The position numbers and the translations under genes are program-made. 38,258 nt of DNA. Source: a virus. The stretch lies in IMG/VR virus record IMGVR_UViG_3300030333_004777, positions 1 through 38,258 of that record; one strand, 5' to 3'. This document shows, piece by piece, positions 33,240-38,258 of this stretch (within the stretch, counting starts at the first letter, position 1; the number at the start of each line of letters is the position of its first letter). The notes beneath the pieces are model-generated. The model had not been told where the DNA came from. It did no database searches and saw only the letters and a list, made by a program, of their open reading frames with translations.

Positions 33240-34139
33240 TTATAACCATGACTGAGGTATATATCCGAATTCTTTATCCCATGCTTCATATACTTTCGCA
33301 AGTTTGTTCATACCCCAAATAAGGTCGTCATCTGCCAATTCTTGTAAATCTGGAGGTGTATTGTCGTAGTTCACGCCAATATACGGACAATATACATTTG
33401 CATGGACTATATCAATATCACGTCCTAGAAACTCACTGAGACCACTCTGATCGTACCAAAACTCTTCCATGATAATTGGATAAGTGTCAAATACACTTTT
33501 ATAGTTTTTATAGATTTTTAGGTAGTCACAATTGTGATCTAACTGTTTTGACTTCCAATATTCAATACTATCCTTATATCCACTTATATCTACTGTGCCA
33601 CCACTCCATTCCATAGGATGTTGACCTGTATTGTATTTGTACTCTACTGACGCTTCAGAATACCATCTTCTTACTGGATTACGGAATATAACTGTTGCTT
33701 TGACTGTAAAGTGTTTTTCCAACTCATTTTTGATAGAAGTAAGAAAATCGGAGGGTAAAATCGAATTACTATTAGAAAAATCTGATAATCCAATATATCC
33801 CTTATTTTTGTGACTTTCCCATAGATCAAGATAATATTTTATGTAAGTATGGATGGTTGTTCGCTTTTTGAAGATATTTTGCAAATATGCCAAATCAAGT
33901 TGTTTAGAATTACAATCAATCGCAGATTGCACTCTATACTTGTGTCTTTCGTCAAAATATCGTTTTGCTTGCTTTGGATTGCTTTGTAAAAGGTAAATGT
34001 AGTATAATATGTTATTTTCGTGAACAAGACCGTGATGTGCAATTTTTTGACGACTGTGAATCGTTTTACAATAAGGTTTCGTTCCAGACCACGCTACCCC
34101 TGCATTTATTAGTAATAAAGGTTTATTTGCCCCACTCAT
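33240..34139 (-). CDS. Sulfotransferase-like protein, type A, copy 3
   Basis: A protein of 299 residues. The 5'-PAPS loop position reads INAGVAWSGTKP (11-22), with Trp in place of the basic residue usual before S-G-T. The 3'-phosphate motif is intact: RNPVRRWYS (153-161), fitting RDPxxRxxS. Between them lies GLSDFSNSN (117-125), shared as DFSNxN by the type A copies. Further on are IIMEEFW, then SEFLG and the end FGYIPQSW, all conserved in the array. The fold and PAPS use are inferred; sulfotransferases move sulfate from PAPS to a hydroxyl or amine. It overlaps the upstream copy by 17 bases (ATG inside its last codons). Confidence 0.75.
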   Translation of the reverse strand: MSGANKPLLLINAGVAWSGTKPYCKTIHSRQKIAHHGLVHENNILYYIYLLQSNPKQAKRYFDERHKYRVQSAIDCNSKQLDLAYLQNIFKKRTTIHTYIKYYLDLWESHKNKGYIGLSDFSNSNSILPSDFLTSIKNELEKHFTVKATVIFRNPVRRWYSEASVEYKYNTGQHPMEWSGGTVDISGYKDSIEYWKSKQLDHNCDYLKIYKNYKSVFDTYPIIMEEFWYDQSGLSEFLGRDIDIVHANVYCPYIGVNYDNTPPDLQELADDDLIWGMNKLAKVYEAWDKEFGYIPQSWL

Positions 34140-35046
34140 CTGGTATGTACCCGAATGTTTTCTTGAATTCCTTATATACTTGATCCATTAGTCGACGACA
34201 CTGCTTATACTGATCATCAGTGATATCTACTTTGTCAGAATTATATTGATCACTCAAATATTCATATTTTGGTGGATTAGAACCCATATCAGGATAATAT
34301 ACATTCTCATGCACCTTTGTAAATTTATATTCTAAGAAATCCGATAATTGCTCTAATTGTTCTTTTTCATTATCAGGATTCCAGAATTCTTCCATTATTA
34401 TTGCTTTTACATTCTCAGCACCCCATATGGTAGCATGTCTCCTGTATATTGAAGAGTAATAAGCATTTGGTTCAAATGCTCCTGACAACCATTGATACAT
34501 GACTTCTATTGGTGTCTTATCTCCAAATTCATTTCTCTTTACGCACTTATTAGCCACAGAGAACAATCTTCTAACAGGATCTCTGAATTGCATGGTCACC
34601 TTGACATCAAAGTGCTCTAGAAGGCTATCTTTGATCGTCATCATGAAGGGAATTGATAAAATAGCATTTTGATTAGAAAAATCACCTACCCACTCGTAAT
34701 CATGCTTACAATTTTCCCAATGTTTCTTGTAATACCAAATATAATTTTCAATAGATAGGGAATCATAAAAAAATCGGTTTTCTTCCTCTTTAGTCCACTT
34801 ACCTACGACATATGGTGATAGGTGTGTTAGTAAATCTGGTTTTTTTCGTTTTTTTGCAACATCTGGTTTAGGTCTCTTCCCATCCATACGAATATTGTCT
34901 TCACCTGACATCATATTGGAAAGGTACATGTGTTCCTTAGTATGACCAGTATAAACGCACTTATGATCCCATGAAACAGTATAATGGAAGGGGGATGTTG
35001 CAGAAAAACAAGTTCCGACATTGAGAAGTAGTTTTATCTTTCCCAT
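34123..35046 (-). CDS. Sulfotransferase-like protein, type A, copy 2
   Basis: A protein of 307 residues. The 5' loop reads NVGTCFSATSPF (9-20), with Phe before S-A-T. The 3'-phosphate motif is RDPVRRLFS (155-163). DFSNQNAIL (122-130), IIMEEFW and the end FGYIPDEW mark it as a member of the same array. Residues 45-80 carry a basic stretch (KRPKPDVAKKRKKP) not found in the sister copies; it may bind an acidic acceptor or form a loop. The start overlaps the upstream copy by 13 bases. Sulfotransferase function is inferred from the PSB motifs and not proven. Confidence 0.75.
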   Translation of the reverse strand: MGKIKLLLNVGTCFSATSPFHYTVSWDHKCVYTGHTKEHMYLSNMMSGEDNIRMDGKRPKPDVAKKRKKPDLLTHLSPYVVGKWTKEEENRFFYDSLSIENYIWYYKKHWENCKHDYEWVGDFSNQNAILSIPFMMTIKDSLLEHFDVKVTMQFRDPVRRLFSVANKCVKRNEFGDKTPIEVMYQWLSGAFEPNAYYSSIYRRHATIWGAENVKAIIMEEFWNPDNEKEQLEQLSDFLEYKFTKVHENVYYPDMGSNPPKYEYLSDQYNSDKVDITDDQYKQCRRLMDQVYKEFKKTFGYIPDEWGK

Positions 35047-35951
35047 TGACTCGGTATGTAATTAAAGTATGATTTAAAGTTATTATAAACCCATGATAAC
35101 TTATTTCTACCGTATTGTAAATCATCATCAGACAAATCTTGCATATCGGAACTCCATTGATCTCTTAGACCCTCTATTTCTGGTCTGCTTGTTCCCCTCT
35201 CTGGAAAATATACGTTATCATGCATTCTGTCAATTTTCATACCTAGAAAATCAGATAACCCACTTGGATCTTCCCACACTTCTTCCATAATAATAGGATA
35301 CACCTTTTTAAAAGCTGATTTCCAATTATTCAAATTTTTGATGTAATCTGGCACCAGATAAGGTTCTGGACGATCTAATTTTGATTTCCAAAAAGAAATA
35401 CTGTCAGGATACTGCTGCTTTATCATCTGCCAATGAGCAAGTTTTGCTGGATCTCTTATTTTCCACCCCTCATAAGCTTTATCATTTTCAGTGCTCATTT
35501 TATACCACGCTGAAATTTGTGAATATGATCTACGAACAGGATGCCTCCAAATCATCGTAACTCTTACATCAAATTCTTCTTCTAACGCAGGTGCTATCTC
35601 TTTGAGAAAGTAATCAGGTAGATCACCATTGCTATTTGAAAAATCACAAACACCTTTATGACTATCTACTACCTTACTCTTCATATACTGAATATACCAA
35701 GGTAATGTGGTATTTTTTCTCACAAAATCAAACTTTCTATGTTTATGATCAGTGTGCCAATAGTATCTCGCATGAACTGGTTTATATTTTCTCTCATACA
35801 AGTAATATAACATATTAGGTTCTGTCGTCGAACCCTTTTTATCGCTTGTGAAGTTATGATGACCATAACCCACGTTATCAAGAGTGTAGCATAGAGGTTT
35901 TGTGGCAGACCACCCTACCCCTGCGTTTATATGAAGGATTGGTTTAGTCAC
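35034..35951 (-). CDS. Sulfotransferase-like protein, type A, copy 1
   Basis: A protein of 305 residues. The 5' loop reads INAGVGWSATKP (8-19) with Trp before S-A-T; the 3'-phosphate motif is RHPVRRSYS (136-144), with His in place of Asp or Asn. VCDFSNSNGDLP (101-112), IIMEEVW, LSDFLG and the end FNYIPSQW are shared with copies 2 and 3. It starts at a GTG (35949-35951) that overlaps the 2OG oxygenase by 8 bases; no ATG start is better placed, and the downstream sequence aligns with the family start. The acceptor is not evident. Confidence 0.75.
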   Translation of the reverse strand: MTKPILHINAGVGWSATKPLCYTLDNVGYGHHNFTSDKKGSTTEPNMLYYLYERKYKPVHARYYWHTDHKHRKFDFVRKNTTLPWYIQYMKSKVVDSHKGVCDFSNSNGDLPDYFLKEIAPALEEEFDVRVTMIWRHPVRRSYSQISAWYKMSTENDKAYEGWKIRDPAKLAHWQMIKQQYPDSISFWKSKLDRPEPYLVPDYIKNLNNWKSAFKKVYPIIMEEVWEDPSGLSDFLGMKIDRMHDNVYFPERGTSRPEIEGLRDQWSSDMQDLSDDDLQYGRNKLSWVYNNFKSYFNYIPSQWER

Positions 35952-36537
35952 ATTCTATAAAATAATCAAAGTCCGATCTGTGAGATCTTATCTCATCAGG
36001 ATCAGCAAAAAATATAGTCAAGTTCACCCTTTCAGTGTCACCTGCCATATATCTGTGCCATGTTTTTGGTCTTGGATTGTGTGAGAACAATCTATTTGGT
36101 TTCCACTCTACTTCTAGTTCCCTTTTTGTCGGTTGATCTGGTTGACCGTGATCTCCGTCATCGTTTGTTGACGGATTGTCGCATAAGATAGTACCAATGT
36201 TTTTTTCAGGACTCACATATAATATTGAAGTATGTATTCTTGAAGTATTGTCGATATGAGTTGGATATTTTACATGTGGGGGTACTATTGCCCAATGATT
36301 CAATTTTACTAATTTTTTATAATCTCTATGTTCTTGAAAATTCATTATATCCTTTGTAATTTCAGGAATCAAATCATCTTTTACATATCTCGCATACTTA
36401 TTGCTACGACAATTGATACCTTCTTTTTTATACCTTTCAAACTCAATTTTCGCTAAATCTTCAATAACTTTGAATCTTTCTGGTGATAAAAAATTATCAA
36501 TAAGACCATATTCCCAAGGATCATAATAAATTTTCAT
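35944..36537 (-). CDS. 2-oxoglutarate/Fe(II)-dependent oxygenase
   Basis: A protein of 197 residues. The iron ligands are visible: H94 and D96 in YPTHIDNTS, and distal H161 in KTWHRY, with R170 nine residues later in ERVNLTIFF to bind 2-oxoglutarate. The spacing fits the double-stranded beta-helix fold, and the length is normal for phage members. These enzymes hydroxylate or otherwise oxidise small molecules, sugars or proteins. Many T4-like cyanophages carry them. It lies between the type B and type A sulfotransferase-like genes; it starts 1 base after the upstream stop and overlaps the next gene by 8. A hydroxyl made here could be an acceptor for the neighbours (speculative). Confidence 0.8.
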   Translation of the reverse strand: MKIYYDPWEYGLIDNFLSPERFKVIEDLAKIEFERYKKEGINCRSNKYARYVKDDLIPEITKDIMNFQEHRDYKKLVKLNHWAIVPPHVKYPTHIDNTSRIHTSILYVSPEKNIGTILCDNPSTNDDGDHGQPDQPTKRELEVEWKPNRLFSHNPRPKTWHRYMAGDTERVNLTIFFADPDEIRSHRSDFDYFIECD

Positions 36538-36538
36538 A

Positions 36539-37450
36539 TTAGATGTGCCAGTAATCAAATTTATAATCTAAAGGTTCTCCCCACTGCCTAGGTAAAGAAC
36601 CATATCTATCTTTCCATAAATCGTATTCAGCTTGATATTGGTCTTTAATAGAGTTATACTTGTCAGTTGTAAGTTCCTCTAATTCCTGTCCGAATGCCTG
36701 ACAGGGAACATCATCATCATGTTCAACAAGATGACCTTTGTCAGGAGAGTAAAGGTTTTTCCACAGATCAGTTACAGGATGATCTAAGAAGTCTGAGAGT
36801 TGTTTTTTTGCATCTCCCTCCCACAGTTCTTCCATAACAGTAACATGTACGTCATCAAAGATTGATGAAATGTGGTCGATCACCTTTGTATAATTCATAA
36901 CAACAAGTGGTCGAGGAGTTTTGAGTTTACTATAAAGATATTCTGAAAAAGCACGACGAACGGGATCTCTTGCAATCAGAAGAACCTTGACATCAAACTC
37001 AGACTTGAGTGTATCATAGAATTCCTTAAGATCCTCTCTCATTGTTTTGTAACCCATATAACAATCACCTACAGACTTATAACCTTTACTAATAACATGA
37101 TCATGAAGTGCATGATAGAAATCCATGTACTTTGATGTGGTGTGGTCACCATCCATCAGTTTAGTAAAGTGTGATACAGGAAAATCACTAAGTGGTTCAA
37201 GATCCACAGTGAGATTCATCCGATGAGTGCCTGGTTCGTCACTCTTATAGTTCTCCCATGTACCATTACGCACATGTTCGTAGATGTCGGAAATATTTCT
37301 AGATGATTCAGGTCTACCTTCTGGTCCAAGATACTTAAACTGCTTTGTATACCCAAAGTGAGCATACTTAGCATTACGTTGAAGAGTGTATACCAGAGGT
37401 GAAGTTGCTGACCAGCTAAATCCACCCACGAGGAGCATTTTTGGTTTCAT
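36539..37450 (-). CDS. Sulfotransferase-like protein, type B, copy 2
   Basis: A protein of 303 residues starting MKPKMLLVGGFSWSATSPL. The 5' loop has Trp before S-A-T; the 3'-phosphate motif is RDPVRRAFS (161-169). The segment FYHALHDHVISKGYKSVGDC (111-130) is almost the same in the upstream type B copy. TVMEELWEGD, then LSDFLDHPVTDLWKNLYSPDKGH and the end YGSLPRQWG follow. Compared with type A, the DFSNxN block is replaced by GDCYMGYKT. The start is an ATG that overlaps the previous stop as ATGA (37447-37450), preferred over longer in-frame starts. A TATAAATA at 37520-37527 lies 70 bases upstream, inside coding sequence. Confidence 0.75.
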   Translation of the reverse strand: MKPKMLLVGGFSWSATSPLVYTLQRNAKYAHFGYTKQFKYLGPEGRPESSRNISDIYEHVRNGTWENYKSDEPGTHRMNLTVDLEPLSDFPVSHFTKLMDGDHTTSKYMDFYHALHDHVISKGYKSVGDCYMGYKTMREDLKEFYDTLKSEFDVKVLLIARDPVRRAFSEYLYSKLKTPRPLVVMNYTKVIDHISSIFDDVHVTVMEELWEGDAKKQLSDFLDHPVTDLWKNLYSPDKGHLVEHDDDVPCQAFGQELEELTTDKYNSIKDQYQAEYDLWKDRYGSLPRQWGEPLDYKFDYWHI

Positions 37451-38258
37451 GAGTAAGTTATTGGTTGTCCCCAATGCAGAGGAAGAGAACCGAAGGTATC
37501 TTCCCATGAATCGTAAATGTATTTATATTTCTCCTTGTAATGATAATAATTTTCAGGAGTTAGTTCTCCCAGAGACTGCCCGTACGACTGACAAGGTACA
37601 TCTTTATCAAATTTTATGAGGTGACCTCTGTCTGGAGCATATAGGTTTTTCCACAGGTCTGTGATAGGGTAATCTAAAAATTGTGATAGTTGTTTTTTAG
37701 CAGTGCCATCGCCTTCCCAGAGTTCCTCCATGACAATTAGATGCACGTTATCTTCGCCAAATAGTTTATGAGCAAGCTTGAGATTGTCTATGTAATTAGG
37801 AAAACTTAAATCACATGTGCAAATTTCTTTGTCATCCATATGTCTTTGTGTTTGAAAAAGATAATATGAGTTAGCTCGACGTATAGGATCTCTTGCTATC
37901 AATAGAAACTTTACATCAAACTCGGATACAAGTGTTTTATATAACCCACTTAGACTTTTCTTTCGGGTTTTCCATCCAATATAACAATCACCTACAGACT
38001 TATAACCTTTTGATATAACATGGTCATGAAGTGCATGATAAAAATCTACCAACTTTCTTTCTGTTCGATCACCAGTCATAAGTTTGGTAAAGTATGATAC
38101 AGGAAAGTCACGAAGAGGTTCATAATCAATAGTCTCATTCATTCTATGACTACCAGGTTCATCACTCATATAATTTTCCCAAGTTCCATAAAAGACATGT
38201 TTATATACATCCCAAATACTTCTTGTTGTGTGAATATTATGGTCTTTTGCAGGTAAGT
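37447..38258 (-). CDS. Sulfotransferase-like protein, type B, copy 1 (5' end cut by window)
   Basis: The frame is open to the window edge: 29 further codons precede the ATG at 38169, and these (for example SIWDVYKHV and GTWENY) align with the downstream type B copy, so the gene continues beyond the window and its 5' PAPS loop is not visible. At least 269 residues are present. The 3'-phosphate motif is RDPIRRANS. FYHALHDHVISKGYKSVGDC, IVMEELWEGDG and YAPDRGHL, and the end FGSLPLHWG, match copy 2. It ends in an ATGA overlap with that copy. High similarity along the whole length indicates a fairly recent tandem duplication. Confidence 0.75.
   Translation of the reverse strand, partial: LPAKDHNIHTTRSIWDVYKHVFYGTWENYMSDEPGSHRMNETIDYEPLRDFPVSYFTKLMTGDRTERKLVDFYHALHDHVISKGYKSVGDCYIGWKTRKKSLSGLYKTLVSEFDVKFLLIARDPIRRANSYYLFQTQRHMDDKEICTCDLSFPNYIDNLKLAHKLFGEDNVHLIVMEELWEGDGTAKKQLSQFLDYPITDLWKNLYAPDRGHLIKFDKDVPCQSYGQSLGELTPENYYHYKEKYKYIYDSWEDTFGSLPLHWGQPITYS

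Noticed and set aside
37451-37507. Longer N-terminus for the second type B sulfotransferase-like gene
   Set aside because: The extra residues have no counterpart in paralogues, and the ATG at 37450 is coupled to the upstream stop.
37520-37527. TATAAATA on the minus strand
   Set aside because: Encodes Tyr-Lys-Tyr in the first type B gene; 70 bases before the next start, so not impossible, but chance is likely in AT-rich coding sequence.

Overview
The window looks like part of the genome of a T4-like marine myovirus, most likely a cyanophage (T4-like cyanomyovirus type) or a close relative. The evidence is an AT-rich, almost gapless gene array on one strand, and T4 baseplate-wedge homologues in the order gp25, gp6, gp7, gp8. 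It also carries a DUF4815-type giant virion protein and the small accessory genes typical of marine T4-like phages (2OG-Fe(II) oxygenase, carbamoyltransferase, SGNH hydrolase, GT-A glycosyltransferase, nitroreductase-like and methyltransferase genes). I saw no tRNA, integrase, insertion sequence or CRISPR array. No stretch over 300 bases lacks a gene.

Layout, read in the direction of transcription (minus strand, right to left). (1) 38258-29139 is an accessory metabolic cassette. It holds two sulfotransferase-like paralogues of type B (the first cut by the window edge), a 2OG-Fe(II) oxygenase, three type A sulfotransferase-like paralogues, a 30-residue microprotein, a pair of paralogues of unknown family, a carbamoyltransferase and an SGNH hydrolase. 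Nearly all neighbours overlap by 4-20 bases. (2) 29156-28142 is a small separate unit: a near-consensus sigma70 promoter, a glycosyltransferase, a 62-residue acidic protein and a Rho-independent terminator. (3) 28138-5109 is the late virion module: T4-type late promoter motifs, then gp25, gp6, a giant gp7, a 1045-residue wedge-region protein, gp8, a 2356-residue DUF4815 protein and three tiny overlapping genes. Several of these are joined by TAATG stop/start overlaps. (4) 5104-2831 holds two small virion proteins and a tail-fibre-like protein with TGNV repeats. (5) 2847-1 holds a nitroreductase-like gene, a coiled-coil protein, the only plus-strand gene (nucleoside 2-deoxyribosyltransferase-like), a second, divergent sulfotransferase-like protein, a methyltransferase and the start of a possible ferritin-like protein.

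How the genes may work together (inference): the wedge and fibre genes build the baseplate and host-contact parts of the tail. The sulfotransferase, oxygenase, carbamoyltransferase, SGNH hydrolase and glycosyltransferase genes look like a toolkit for making or decorating a glycan. It could act on the virion (the fibres are encoded nearby) or on the host surface during infection. The tandem expansion of five sulfotransferase-like paralogues, whose 5'-PAPS loop has an aromatic residue where a basic one is usual, next to a paired family with no recognisable motif, is the least ordinary part of the window.
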